Assembly (NCBI GenBank): GCA_029204225.1
Contig: CM055113.1
Span: 8,466,352-8,530,351 of the forward strand
Length of the DNA stretch: 64,000 bases
Origin: Diphasiastrum complanatum
Lineage: Eukaryota > Streptophyta > Lycopodiopsida > Lycopodiales > Lycopodiaceae
Direction: 5' to 3'
Shown piece after piece: positions 11,523 to 22,380 of the stretch. The position numbers and the translations under genes were made by a program. The notes beneath the pieces were generated by a model. It saw only the letters and a program-made list of their open reading frames with translations. It was not told where the DNA came from and did not search any database. Each line of letters starts with the position of its first letter. Positions within the stretch are counted from its first letter, which is position 1.

Positions 11523-12697
11523 TGTTGTAAAGCTACCTTTACAGGCTTTACTTCCGGCGCCATCGGCGCCAGCTATGTCCCCGGCGCCAGCAGCGCCCCT
11601 GCTGCTCCCGGCGCCACTGTGACCAGAACCCAGCCGGCGCCAAGTTCCTATGGCTGAAAATCTTTGATCGGTTCTAGCGGAGTCCAGAGAGCTCAGATCG
11701 ATGTGCAATCACCTCACACGATCTAGGCATGATTAAAGAAATACTGGATATCAATAAAATCTAGAGAGAGAAAATGACTTTCTAGAAAGAGAAAATCCTA
11801 GAGAGAGAAAAACGTGCTTTACCAGCTTGGGTAGAGTGCTTGGTATGAGGGAGGGTGCCGAATCACACCAATACTATAGGGGAGTGCGGGTTGCGACTCA
11901 GGGCGAGCTCCAACCAAGTCTCAGCCTCCCTTGCTGGAATGTTGCATGGCTCTCGCCTTGGCATGCTAGCGCCCCGGAGACTAGGGTCGGTCACACACTT
12001 GAAATGTAACCTTCTCAGATTTATCAATAAAGTGGGATTTTCCTCAAACTGACTATGATTACCTTCTGGGTTTCAGTGTTTGGTTAAAGCGCCAGTTGTA
12101 AGGTCGCTTCCTAATTTTTAAGTTGGCACATAGCTGAGGGTCGTATCCTGGGACGCCAGCGGTATGCCGTCGGGACCATTTGGTCCAGGAACTGGTTGTT
12201 TCCATATCTGTCGCAGCTTGTGGTTTTGAGTTCCTTGCATGAACGTGAATGGGTTAAGCTCTTGGGGAACGGGCTCTAACCTGTCGGCTGAGTTGGATGG
12301 CTTGCTTGGGTGGAAGTTACCTGTTTATGGCTGTCCAGTCTGGCGTGGCGCCAGGTTGGCTTCCAGCGCTCGTGACGAAGCTTTCAGTTGGTTAAGTCTG
12401 ATGTAAGTCAGACCGCTTGCTTGGAATGGATGTTACTCGTTTGTAACGAAGCTTCGAGTTGGTTAAGTTTGATGTATGTCGGGCGGCTTGCTTGGAGGGA
12501 AGTCACCCACATCGGGACCCCCGATCTGGCATGGCGCCAGGTTGGATCTCAATGTTGGTTTTTCGGAACTTCAAGTTGGTTAAGTCTGATCGTTGTTGGC
12601 GAGTTGGCTGCTTGTATGTCAAGTGGGTTTGGATGGCAAGAGTTGAAGGCTGGGAAGCTAAGTCGTTCCCGGCTCCCTTTGGGATGCCTGCGCTACA
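11523..12697 (+). repeat. 5' LTR of the third-level element
   Basis: A 1175-bp LTR. The first about 120 bp hold a cluster of GGCGCC palindromes. The 3' third carries three degenerate copies of a unit containing GTTGGTTAAGTCTGATGT and GGCGGCTTGCTTGGA. It lacks one GGCGCC-rich block of about 27 bp that LTR2 has. Part of a diverged relative lies at 58800-59390 (minus). Confidence 0.88.
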
Positions 12698-12699
12698 TG

Positions 12700-12711
12700 T
12701 AGTATCAGAGC
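12700..12711 (+). other. Candidate primer binding site of the third-level element
   Basis: TAGTATCAGAGC, one change from the initiator-Met tRNA PBS consensus TGGTATCAGAGC, lies 2 bp inside the 5' LTR. It sets the element's orientation as plus. Confidence 0.75.
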
Positions 12712-12787
12712 CGACTGGCCGGTCAGCTATGCGGATCTCACGAAAATGGCCACGGTTTGGGGTTCATCAAGACAACTGTTGTGCAAG

Positions 12788-13173
12788 GTGCTGCCCACAG
12801 TGTAAGCACGGGTGCGTCCACGGTCGGGGTGGTCGGCAGAACGGGGGACTTGATGAGTCAAGGTGCTGCCCTTGAGGTGTAAGCACGGTCAGTTCTCGCG
12901 GTTCGGGCCTGGCGCTGTCTGCACGTAGGACGGATGAGGCAAAGTGCTGCCTAGGGAGGTGAAAGCACGGTCTGTACCTTGTGGGGTGCGGGGCGACATA
13001 TTCGAACTGTACGGGTTAACCATTGATACACAGATGCTGCTCGAATTCGGGTGTAAAGCACGGGTGGTTAGCTGCCGGTGCGGGATAGCTGCCGATCGTT
13101 TAGCTATAAGGGCTATCGACCAAAAAGTGGTGGGGCGTAACTGAGGCAATGTGCTGCTTAATGGTGAAAGCAC
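12788..13173 (+). repeat. Five spaced hairpin-like units GTGCTGC...AAGCAC
   Basis: Units at 12788-12809, 12863-12886, 12944-12968, 13034-13062 and 13151-13173 each have the form GTGCTGC, 7-15 bases, then G-T/A-rich bases and AAGCACGG. GTGCT and AGCAC are complementary, so each could form a short stem. Spacing is about 75-117 bp. They sit just inside the PBS, where retroelement RNA dimerisation or packaging signals lie. That role is inference only. Confidence 0.65.
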
Positions 13174-13261
13174 GGATAGTTGGAGGGGTGTCCTATGTGG
13201 GCTGATTTCGTGATCGATTTGTATGGGCGCGGCCAGGCAAAGGTCCGTTGGCAGGACCATC

Positions 13262-15035
13262 TCAAAGGAGGACCTTGTCTTTGTTACTTGTTAGTAAACC
13301 TGCCTGAGTGTCTTACTTGTATGTATTCGTGGTGAGTCTTAGTACTCGTGCTTTGCCTGGTTTGCATGATTGCTTGTGATACAAGGAGCTGATGGCTCGA
13401 GAAGGAACCTTTTCTTTTGAAGGCTGATACCATCAAACAAAGAGGACTACAGAATCTGTGGGGCGGATTTGCAGTTCAAGTACTCGCACGTGAACGGCAA
13501 CGAAACGACTCAATGTTTGCAAAGGATGGATGGCTAGCCTGTTTCTTGGGTTAGTTTCATTTGCGACAACGCCCACCAGACGCAAGCAGGAATTCAAAAG
13601 TTGGAAAGGGCAATTTCAGGGGAGATCTTCTATGAAGCAGTTGGTCTTCATTTTGGGACGGCCACCTTCGGAACTGAAACTCACTGAGCATGGGTGATAT
13701 CCAGTATCAGTTGGCTTTTTCCTCAAAGGGGAAAGACTAGGATCCTCTTCAGAGATTGGCAACAAGTTGGATCGAGCCATAATCCTAGCAGATGGGAAGC
13801 AAAGTGTTGGAAAGGCTTTTTGTCCGAAGAACTTTACTCTAAGACCAATCAGCTGATTTTATAAGTGGAGGGGAACTATCACACACACCTCTCTCTTGGG
13901 GCAAATTTTGAATGAAAGTTGATCAAAATGGGGGCAAATTCAAGGTGACCTAGCCATACTCACACGAGGAGACTGGCGAACTTTGGACCTAATAAGTTGA
14001 CAAGTTTTTGTTGTGGAAAGGAAAGTTTGTTATAGGCTTTCTCTGGACCAGCAATGATGAGGAAACATATGAGTACGCTGGCTTGTGCTACGTGTAAGGC
14101 AGCTGATCAATGAAGGAACTGTGAAAGTTGAGTCTTGCATGAGAGACTTGGTATTTCGAACGGACGCTAAGGGACAGTTCGCGTTGAGATCGGACTAGTG
14201 CAAACTCCGGGTGCATGTGTCTGATTCAAAGAGAGCTACTTGAAGCCAAGCTCGATGTACACTTCTTGTTTTGACTGTGAGGCAACTGACCAGTGATGGA
14301 ATTGTGAAAGTCAAGTTTTGCGCGACGGACATGGTGCTTCAAACAAACGCGAAGAGATAGTTCGGATGCGGATCAAACTGGTGCGACCCTTTGGCTTTCC
14401 ACGAGGTCAATGGTTACATTTGGGCTGATTCAAAGAGCTACTTCAAGCTAAGTGAGAGGTGCATTGCGGAGTACTCAATCTTTGCCTACCTTAAAGAGCC
14501 AAGATGGAAAAGTATCAAGATCAGACTGGGACAAGGAGAGAAATCAAGGTGCAGAAGCAACAAGGCACGGAGTGGACCATAAAGTGGGCAATCAAACGAT
14601 AAATCCTTTGGCTCAGGGAGCCCTGATACCTGTGCGGAACTGAACAAATCTGGAGCTCAGGGAGCTCAACACAAAGTGCATCAAGGACAAATCAGGAGCT
14701 CAAAGGAGTTCCAAAGTCAAAAGTCAGAAGCGACAGGGGCGAACATTTCAAAGAAAGGCCTCTATCACCAGTTAATAAGGTTTTTGGGTTTTACGAAAGC
14801 GATATCAAATCTACGCTTTTCCCAGACAAAGATATATTTTCAAGTTATGTAATCTTTCAGTACAAAGAGCTGAGCCTCCAACTTGTGGTGTGCCAGCTTC
14901 AATGTTAGTAAAAAGTGGCCAGTAAATTGAGTACTGTGCCAAGTAGCTTAAATGTATAGTTATTTTAATTGGGAGACACCTTTACTTTAATCTGACATCT
15001 AATGAGGACATCAGATTTTATAAAGGTGGGGTGGA
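13262..15035 (+). other. Interior of the third-level element without recognised genes
   Basis: No open frame above about 65 codons and no retroelement motif. A direct duplication of about 170 bp is visible: 14096-14270 and 14277-14450 share blocks such as GGAACTGTGAAAGTTGAGT / GGAATTGTGAAAGTCAAGT and GATTCAAAGAG.AGCTACTT. The end (15021-15035) is the purine tract before the 3' LTR. Confidence 0.6.
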
Positions 15036-16280
15036 TGTTGTAAAGCTACCTTTACAAGCTTTACTTCCGGCGCCATCGGCGCCAGCTATGTCCCCGGCGC
15101 CAGCAGCGCCCCTGCTGCTCCCGGCGCCAACGGCGCCGGCGCCTCTCCCGGCGCCACTGTGACCAGAATCCAGCCGGCGCCAAGTTCCTATGGCTGAAAA
15201 TCTTTGATCGGTTCTAGCGGAGTCCAGAGAGCTCAGATCGATGTGCAATCACCTCACACGATCTAGGCATGATTAAAGGAAGCCTGGGGATCAATAAAAT
15301 CTAGAGAGAGAAAATGACTTTCTAGAAAGAAAAAATCCTAGAGAGAGAAAAACGTGCTTTACCAGCTTGGGTAGAGTGCTTGGTATGAGGGGGGGTGCCG
15401 AATCACACCAATACTATAGGGGAGTTCGGGTTGCGACTCAGGGCGAGCTCCAACCAAGTCTCAGCCTCCCTTGCTGGAATGTTGTCATGGCTCTCGCCTT
15501 GGCATGCTAGCGCCCCGGAGACTAGGGTCGGTCACACACTTGAAATGTAACCTTCTCAGATTTACCAATAAAGTGGGATTTTCCTCAAACTGACTCTGAT
15601 TACCTTCTGGGTTTCAGTGTTCGGTAAAAGCGCCAGTTGTAAGGCCGCTTCCAAATTTTTAAGTTGGCACATAGCTGAGGGTCGTATCCTGGGACGCCAG
15701 CGGTATGACGTCGGGACCATTCGGTCCGTGGCGCCAGCGGTATGCTGTCGAGACCATTTGGTCCAGGAACTGGTTGTTTCCATATCTGTCGCAGCTTGTG
15801 GTTCTGAGTGTTCCTTGCATGAACGTGAATGGGTTAAGCTCTTGGGGAACGGGCTCTAACCTGTCGGCTGAGTTGGATGGCTTGCTTGGGTGGAAGTTAC
15901 CTGTTTATGGCTGTCCAGTCTGGCGTGGCGCCAAGTTGGCTTCCAGCGCTCGTGACGAAGCTTTCAGTTGGTTAAGTCTGATGTAAGTCAGACCGCTTGC
16001 TTGGAATGGATGTTACTCGTTTGTAACGAAGCTTCAAGTTGGTTAAGTTTGATGTATGTCGGGCGGCTTGCTTGGAGGGAAGTCACCCACATCGGGACCC
16101 CCGATCTGGCATGGCGCTAGGTTGGATCTCAATGTTGGTTTTTCGGAACTTCAAGTTGGTTAAGTCTGATCGTTGTTGGCGAGTTGGCTGCTTGTGTGTC
16201 AAGTGGGTTTGGATGGCAAGAGTTGAAGGCTGGGAAGCTAAGTCGTGGTTCCCGGCTCCCTTTGGGATGCCTGCGCTACA
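15036..16280 (+). repeat. 3' LTR of the third-level element
   Basis: A 1245-bp copy of the LTR at 11523-12697. The copies are near-identical by eye apart from two length differences: an extra GGCGCC-rich block near 15129, and a tandem duplication of a 36-bp unit (GCGCCAGCGGTATG...) near 15700-15760. Confidence 0.88.
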
Positions 16281-16285
16281 TCGCT

Positions 16286-17220
16286 CCTCCCGACCCCGTC
16301 CTTCTGCATCATCTTTTCCCGCTACGTCCACCCCTACACCTGCCCCTTCTGTTCCAGCTCTCTCCATTGTCCCTTCGTCTCCTCGTCCTTCGACTCCTCG
16401 ACCTGCTTTTGTCCGACGTTACAGGTCTGCAGAGTTCGCTGACCTTCAGCAGAAGCGTCTTTGCTTTCGTTGTAAGAGTCCTGACCATTTTGCCCGTGAT
16501 TGCCGTCAGCCTCTCCCTACTACTACTGTTGTTTTTTACCATGAGGGCACTACTCCAGATGATTCTGATATCTACATTCATATTTCTAATGAGCCTGACC
16601 TATCCTCTGAGCCTTCCACTGATTTACTTCCTGCTACTTGCCATGCTCAGCTTGCCTATGCTACTTGGACAGGGCATCTTGGTCCTTGTTCCATTCGCTT
16701 ACGTGTACATATTACAGGTCGTGAGTATATTGCTTTAGTTGATACTGGCAGCACTCATTCTTTTATTAGCAGTTATATCACTAGTCGGATCCGTGCTTCA
16801 CCTGTTCCTGCTTCACAACCTCTCACAGTTGAGGTTGCCAGTTCCCATTCTTTTCCTAGTTCTCAGATGTTTCAGTGTTTACCATACCGCATTGGAGATT
16901 TTTCTTGACAGGCAGATCTTTACATTATTCCTATGGAGCATTATGATCTTATCCTGGGTGCTGATTGGTTTGCATCTCTTGGAGCCGTTACATTGGTTTT
17001 GACACAGCAGACATTGACATTTGTACATGATGCAGTTACACACTCACTTGTTGGCATTGATTCTCAGGGAGACTTCTAGTTGATTATTGGGAAGCAGTTT
17101 ATTCGCAGCCTGCCAAAGGCTCATTGTGCAGCCTTATTATGTGTTCAGCGGGCAGTACCAGTTCCTCCAGTTTCTACTCCAGCAGCTGTTCCTCAGGGGA
17201 TCCCTAACCTATTAAATTAG
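16286..17220 (+). pseudogene. Gag zinc knuckle and protease of the nested gypsy element
   Basis: Continuation of the interrupted gag frame. A Ser/Pro-rich linker is followed by a CCHC zinc knuckle (CFRCKSPDHFARDC, 16462-16503) and a retropepsin with DTGS at 16741-16752 in the context VDTGSTHSFISSYI. Stops: TGA at 16906, and TAG at 17077 (Gln in the outer homologue) and 17218. The following GADWF-type segment matches the outer element's protease region. The reading frame is otherwise unbroken, so the damage is recent and mostly nonsense. Confidence 0.86.
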
Positions 17221-18684
17221 TATGCTTTTGTCTTTTCAGAACCTACGACGCTACCACCATTACGTGACGTGAACCATCATATTGACTTGCGTCCTGGTTC
17301 TGCTCCTCCTTCCCGTCCCCCTTATCGTATGTCTCGATTTGAGCGTGATGAGCTTGAGCTCCATATTACTGCCTTGTTAGATCAGGGTCTCATTGTTCCT
17401 AGTCACAGCCCTTTCGGTGCCCCTGTTCTCCTTGTTAGTAAGAAAGATGGTACCAAACGTGTTTGTATTGGTTACCGTGCTTTAAATAAGTTGACTATTC
17501 GTAATCAATACCCTATTCCACACATGGATGACCTCTTTGACTAGCTTGGTACCTCTAAAATCTTTTCCACCTTCGTTCTGGATATTACCAAATCAGGATG
17601 CACCCTTCTGACAAACATAAGACTGCTTTTCGTACTCATCTTGGTTTATATGAATTTCGTGTGCTTCCTTTTGGTGTTACTAATGGCCCTCCTACATTCC
17701 AGAATGTGATGAATAATGTTTCTTGGTCATTGTGTCTTGGTTTATTTTGATGATATTCTTATTTTTAGCCAGTCTCTTGCTGAGCACGTTTCCCATCTTT
17801 CCTCTATATTTCAGTTACTTGTACATCGCCAGTTATTTGCTAAGTTGTCTAAATGTTCTTCTGTTGTTGCCGAGATCGAGTTTCTTGGTTTTCTTGTTTG
17901 TAATGGACACATTCGTCTGGATCCTCATAAGGTTCAGGCCATCCAGGATTGGCCTATACCAACTGATATTCATCATGTTCGTATGTTCCTTGGGTTAGCC
18001 ACTCACCTTCGTCGTCCAGTTCCTCATTTTGCCACTATTGCAGCTCCTCTTCATGCACTTTTGAAAAAGTCTAGTACTTTTCTTTGGACTGCTGATTGTC
18101 AGTCAGCGTTTGATACTCTTCGTCGTGCTGTTGTTGATGTTGTCGTTATGTGTCTACCATAGTTTGATCAAAAGTTTCTTGTTGAGACTAATGCTAGTAA
18201 TGTTGGTTTGGGTGCTGTACTTCACCAATCAGAATGCATTATTGCTTATGAGTCGCGTCGTCTTCGCTCTTATGAGCAAAGTTATTTTGTGCATGAGAAA
18301 GAGCTTCTTGCTATTGATCATGCTCTTAAGAAGTGGCGTCATTATCTTTATCGAGTTCCATTTGACATTATTACTGATCACCAATCTTTATGTTATCTGT
18401 TTTCTCAACGTGACCTTATTGATCGTCAATTTCGTTGGTTGCAGTTTTTACAGTCTTTTAATTTTTCCATATTGTATCGCCCTGGTCGTGCTAACACTGT
18501 TGCTGATGCATTATCTCGTCTTCCAACTTTGTTGAATACACTCGTTTCTACTATTCCTACATGGTTTGATGATCTACCTGCAGCATACCTTACATGTTCT
18601 GATTTTCGTGATAATTATAGTTCTGCCCCACCTGTTTCGTCCCGTCCTCATCAGGTTTACTCCGTTGTTGACAACCGTCTTTGA
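17221..18684 (+). pseudogene. Reverse transcriptase and RNase H of the nested gypsy element
   Basis: RT begins with a spacer ([15 protein letters not shown]) and the fingers motif ([18 protein letters not shown]). It continues through a small deletion near 17583 and a [12 protein letters not shown] block to the catalytic YFDD at 17743-17754. RNase H follows with an ETNASNVGLGAVL start and a YRPGRANTVADALSRLP end. TAG stops at 17542 and 18160 occupy positions where relatives have Gln. After the RNase H tail the sequence jumps at 18684/18685 into the 3' LTR, so integrase and any chromodomain are deleted. Confidence 0.86.
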
Positions 18685-18990
18685 ATATGGTTGGCCTTTG
18701 GCCTTATTACTCATTATTAGGCCATTTGGACATATTACTGGAGAGTGGGGGCCTTCTTGAAGGGCCCACTATTTTCCCTTCCAGTTGGGCCCTAGCCATC
18801 GGAAGCTTCCTTTTAGGGCTTCCTCTTGGCTATAAGTAGGGAAACTGTGTCATTTGTTATTCAACTGATGATATTGATCTCTCTCTTTAGTCTCCTTAAT
18901 CTCTCTCTTTCCTGCTTTCTAGGGTTAAGTCTTGCTTATGTGCTGCTTTCATAGCTTAAGTCTTGCTTATGTGATGCTTTCATAGCTTAG
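18685..18990 (+). repeat. Truncated 3' LTR of the nested gypsy element
   Basis: Matches 9672-9977 of the 5' LTR. The first 105 bp and last 31 bp are missing. The right junction runs straight into the outer gag codons (WFSK) at 18991, and about 5-6 codons of outer gag are also missing. Confidence 0.85.
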
Positions 18991-19455
18991 TTGTTTAGAG
19001 AACCAATTTTCCAAGATATTCCTGTCAGACGAGCCAGAATAAGTAGTAAGTTGCATGCGATCACGAAAATCACGAGCAAAATGGGGCTCAGGATTACCTG
19101 AAAAAGTAGGAGAAGGAAATCCTGGTGGTGCAGAGGGAAATCCAGGTGGTGGTACAGAAGACCCGAAAGGAGACCCATAAGGACTAGCACTATATGAAGG
19201 GAGACCAAACGTACTACCAAAAGCACCTCCTAAAGATGAAGCAGGAGCAGGCATACTCAAAATAGGAAATAAAGGTGCTTTACCAGGATGATGAAGAATG
19301 TCTGGGGGGATGGTATCCCCTCGTGGTAGGATAGTCTCAAGGCTAGAAAGAACACGATCAATACGACTCTCAAGATGATCCATGCGGGCATCAATATGTG
19401 TAAAACGATCATCTAAAGAGCTTTGCGGTGGGTTTTCTGATGAATAAGTCGTCAT
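18991..19455 (-). pseudogene. Gag N-terminal half of the outer gag-protease element
   Basis: Minus-strand ORF from ATG 19455 (MTTYSSENPPQSSLDDRFTH) with a short heptad-like helix (MDHLESRIDRVLSSLE), a Gly/Ser/Pro-rich linker and the FARDFRDRM.L..YSGS block that starts the gag core. It is uninterrupted up to 18991, where the nested element enters. The N-terminus is closely matched by the gag stub at 54967-55055. Coding resumes at 9566 in the same frame. Confidence 0.87.
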
Positions 19456-20730
19456 AGGGACTAAGGAAGAGACAAAACCTGAGGGAGAGGACGTTTGTCG
19501 TCACCCCAACTTCGTCTAACTTCCAAAATAACCAAAAATGGCACAGAAACAGCCAATCAAGATGGATAATAATCAGAAAATAAGGGGCTGAGAAAGTAGA
19601 ATAATGGACAGCAAATGTGCAAGGCCAATAAGTAGAAGGGTTCTAACAAAATGGAAAAAGGAAGGAGGAGGGTGTGAGGCAGCAAAATAACAAAAATGAG
19701 AGGGAAATAGCGGGCTGGAAAAAGAGCAGTATGTGAACAAAAAGAGAGCAAGTAGGTGCAAAAAAAAAGTACAAATGGGTGCCAGCAATACCTGGGTGGG
19801 TGCTGATCCGTCGTCCAATCAGTAGTGCCAACAAAGAGAGGTAAAAGCTGAAGATATGACAGAATAGATGCGCCAACCAGCCACCAATCCGAATCCTCAA
19901 CTCGCGCCAAATAAGCTGAAAAAAGTGCTGAAAGAGGGCGCTAGACAGCTGACAAATAATCAGCAAAATGAGCAGCAAGTCGATGAAAAAATCCGTCGAT
20001 AATGGTGAGATAATAGGGCACTGTGCAGCAACTACCAAGATCCACAATATGCTGAAAAATAGGCTGGAAAGGGTGCTGAAGTAAGGCGCCGATCAGCCTC
20101 CAATCAATAGCCGAAACGGACAGCAAGTCGGTGAAGAGAACCGCTGAAAATGAGACGGTAGTAGGGCGCTAGACAGCCTCCAATCAATATAAAAAATGGA
20201 CAACAAATCGGTGACGAAAAGTGTTGAAAATTATGAGGTAGAAGGGCGCTGGGCAATAGCTACCAAATCTGCAAAAACAATGAAAATTTGCCAAAAAGAT
20301 CGACGAAAGTGATGGGTTACCGCTGAAAATGAGACGGTAGTAGGGCGCTCAATATCAAAAATAGACAGCAAATTGGTGACGAAAAGTGTCAAAAATGATG
20401 AGGTAGTAGGGCGCTGGGCAATAGCTACCAAATCTGCAAAAACAATAAAATCTGCCGAAAAAAATCGACGAAAGTGATGGGTTAGCAGGGCGCTGGACAG
20501 CCTCCACCAAAACTGCAAATGATGATGAAGAAATCGTCGAAAGTGATGGGAAGTAGGGCACTGGACAGCCACCACCAATCTGCAAAAATGACGGAGAAAA
20601 ATCGATGAAAGTGATGGGTGCTAGGGCGCTGGACAGCCTCCACCAATCTGCAGGAAGGTTGATGGAGAAAAATCGATGAAAGTGATGGGTGGTAGGGCGC
20701 TGGACAGCCTCCACCAATCTGCAGGAAAGT
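19456..20730 (-). repeat. Tandem-repeat leader of the gag-protease element
   Basis: From 20730 to about 20080 the minus strand holds roughly nine degenerate units of about 60-75 bp with a core GGCTGTCCAGCGCCCTA, followed by a CATCACTTTC.TCGATTTTT arm and a TTTTGCAGATTTGGT arm. Some units are duplicated in blocks. The part nearest gag (19473-19510) has the conserved pre-gag motif GGTGACGACAAACGTCC followed by TCTCCCTCAGGTTTT. The same organisation recurs at 53948-54966. Confidence 0.8.
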
Positions 20731-20742
20731 GCTCTGATACCA
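20731..20742 (-). other. Primer binding site of the gag-protease element
   Basis: TGGTATCAGAGC on the minus strand, directly abutting the LTR end TAACT with no spacer. Complementary to initiator-Met tRNA. Confidence 0.9.
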
Positions 20743-21096
20743 AGTTACAAGCTAAGATTCACTAGCTATGCTAGAGAGACTTAAGCTAGAAAGCAAGAAG
20801 AGAATGCTTAAGGAGGCTAAAGAGGAGCAATCATCATGAACTGAATAAAGGAATACAATGATGCCCTACTTATACCCTCTCCCTAAATCAAATGGAGGAT
20901 TCAAAAAAGGGAGGGAAAAGGATTTGGAGGGAAAATAGTGCGCCCTCCTATTGTCCAAATCAATGTGACCAAGTCCTAGAAATATAACCAAATAGGGCCC
21001 AAGGCCAGTATATGAAAAAAGGGCCCTTAGGCCCGCTTATGCATAATAACAATAAAAGAATGGACGTGGCGAATGTAATGAGCCAAGTCCATAACT
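20743..21096 (-). repeat. 5' LTR of the gag-protease element
   Basis: A 354-bp partner of 5891-6263 with the same AGTTA/TAACT ends. It lacks an about 20-bp block (near 20950) that is present in the 3' LTR and in the copy at 53562, so it was shortened after insertion. The target duplication AGAAT follows at 21097. Confidence 0.9.
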
Positions 21097-21101
21097 AGAA
21101 T

Positions 21102-21970
21102 AATTTTGAGGCACTAAAGGAGGCAGTGGCTTACACCTGTGCTCAAGATTGTTGATCCCAGAAAGTAATTGCATTTAGAGACCGACGCTAGTGACATTGC
21201 GATAGGGGAGGACAGTGTCTTTTGAGAGTAAAAAGATAACTCCTACTCACAACAGAGGCACCTGACACATAAGAAGGAATTATATGCAATCATACATCCA
21301 CTCAAGATGTGTGGTAACACTTTTTATATGGTGCCAAATTTTATGAATTGTCTCAAATAGAGACCCTAAGTTCACGGGAAGTTTCTGGTCAACAATGTAG
21401 TCTCATCTGGGAACAGAGTTGAGGATGAGCAATAGTGAGCAACCACCAACGGATGAACGAACAAAAAGGGGTACCTAGGTTCTAGAAGATATGCCTTAAG
21501 CGTATGTCAAAGCCCTTAGTCGAGTTCACGTTTAATAAAATTAGAGATGTGTTCACGAGTATCAGTCCATTCAAGGTTACAGACCAACATGTCCAGCTAC
21601 CATAAGTATTCCACATAAGGCACCATGTGCTACTGAGTTTTTGACTCAAATACAAGAGAAGCTTGAGGCTACAAGATAAAACGTTTCCAAGGCTCAGGCA
21701 CCAGCGAAAAGTTATTCACGTGAGGATCGTCCTTTAGAGAATTGGAGGTGTGCAATTTAAAGTTTCTACAGGTGACTTCCAGGTCAAAGGTAATGTGCAC
21801 TAGTATGTGTAATAAACTATCACCAAGGTATTATGGACCATGGAAGGTCATTAAGAAAATTGGTGAGGTGGGCCTATAAGTTAGAGTTACCCTACGAATG
21901 TAAAGTGCATCCCAGCCATAGAAAAACATTAGGCAAACTCTTATACTAGTTACATGCTCTCCCTATCCTA
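21102..21970 (+). pseudogene. Ty3/gypsy pol relic: RNase H and integrase C-terminal pieces
   Basis: Decayed plus-strand coding. Near 21110-21330, frame-shifted pieces give an RNase H (a LKEAV block, an ETDAS-like block and KELYAIIHPLKMC). Near 21500-21900, integrase C-terminal pieces appear (EFTFNKIRDVFTSISPF, then SPRYYGPWKVIKKIGE and LELPYECKVHP). Stops and shifts are many. The gag-protease element at 5891-21096 lies at its left edge, so it may have inserted into this relic, but I could not see the rest of the pol on the left side. Confidence 0.75.
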
Positions 21971-22380
21971 GGCTATGTGGCATCCATGAATGGGTAGCTA
22001 ATCCATGTAGGCTGGCCAATACGAGCCCAAACTTGCTAGATAGGTGTAATCTATAAGAGGAAATACCACCGACTAACCCTAGTCATTGCTCGTTGGCACC
22101 ATGGGTTGACTTGGTCAATTACACATCGGTTCTACACACCTCATCGCATGCGTGTCTTACTCACCGGGTCACATATACTTTCCATGCAACTAGATACTCT
22201 TGGAGGATACGATTTCTCAATCACCTCTCCCTCCTATCTAGAATACGTGTTGGTCCATGATTTGAGGCATTCTATTCCTCTAGTGACTCCAAGCCTTCTA
22301 CAAGGTTGTCACCTTGATGTATGCACTTCTTCAAGTGATTTACATGGAAAATTGATTCATTCTTTCATGAGCTAGTTGGT
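21971..22380. other. Unassigned stretch
   Basis: Contains an 89-codon plus-strand frame (22106-22375) with no recognised domain or neighbour logic. Probably decayed repeat. Confidence 0.4.

Larger units (their letters stand above)
11523..16280 (+). mobile_element. Non-coding LTR element nested at the third level
   Basis: Two long direct LTRs (11523-12697 and 15036-16280) enclose 2.3 kb with no gag or pol similarity. The target duplication TCGCT is exact (11518-11522 and 16281-16285). The LTRs have canonical ends (TGTTGTA...GCTACA). A PBS-like TAGTATCAGAGC begins 2 bp inside, and a purine tract (AAAGGTGGGGTGGA) precedes the 3' LTR. This is a LARD/TRIM-like non-autonomous structure. It is the youngest layer of the nest, because it interrupts an element that itself interrupts another. 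Confidence 0.9.
9567..18990 (+). mobile_element. Ty3/gypsy retrotransposon nested in gag of the outer element
   Basis: Plus-strand element inserted into the gag of the 5891-21096 element. Order: 5' LTR, PBS, leader, gag, zinc knuckle, protease, RT, RNase H, then a 3' LTR lacking about 105 bp at its start and 31 bp at its end. Integrase is absent, lost in the deletion that also took the start of the 3' LTR. The left target copy is ATAAG (9562-9566); the right copy went with the damaged LTR end. The RT is of the chromovirus-like plant type. The element itself carries a third insertion at 11523-16280. Confidence 0.87.
5891..21096 (-). mobile_element. Non-autonomous LTR retrotransposon with gag-protease only, host of two nested insertions
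   Basis: A complete element on the minus strand flanked by the 5-bp target duplication AGAAT (5886-5890 and 21097-21101). Order in its own direction: 5' LTR (20743-21096), PBS abutting the LTR, repetitive leader, gag, protease, about 1.6 kb of non-pol sequence, polypurine tract (GGGGAGAG at 6264-6271), 3' LTR (5891-6263). No reverse transcriptase, RNase H or integrase motif was found. Without the nested insert (9567-18990) it would be about 5.8 kb. This resembles the TR-GAG class of non-autonomous elements, with protease added. A gypsy relative would have to supply reverse transcription and integration. Confidence 0.88.

Noticed and set aside
12788-13173. Regularly spaced repeats considered as a CRISPR array
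   Set aside because: Units are degenerate and variable in length within a plant LTR element; CRISPR arrays do not occur in plant nuclear DNA.
22106-22375. An 89-codon plus-strand frame
   Set aside because: No similarity to retroelement or host domains and surrounded by decayed gypsy sequence.
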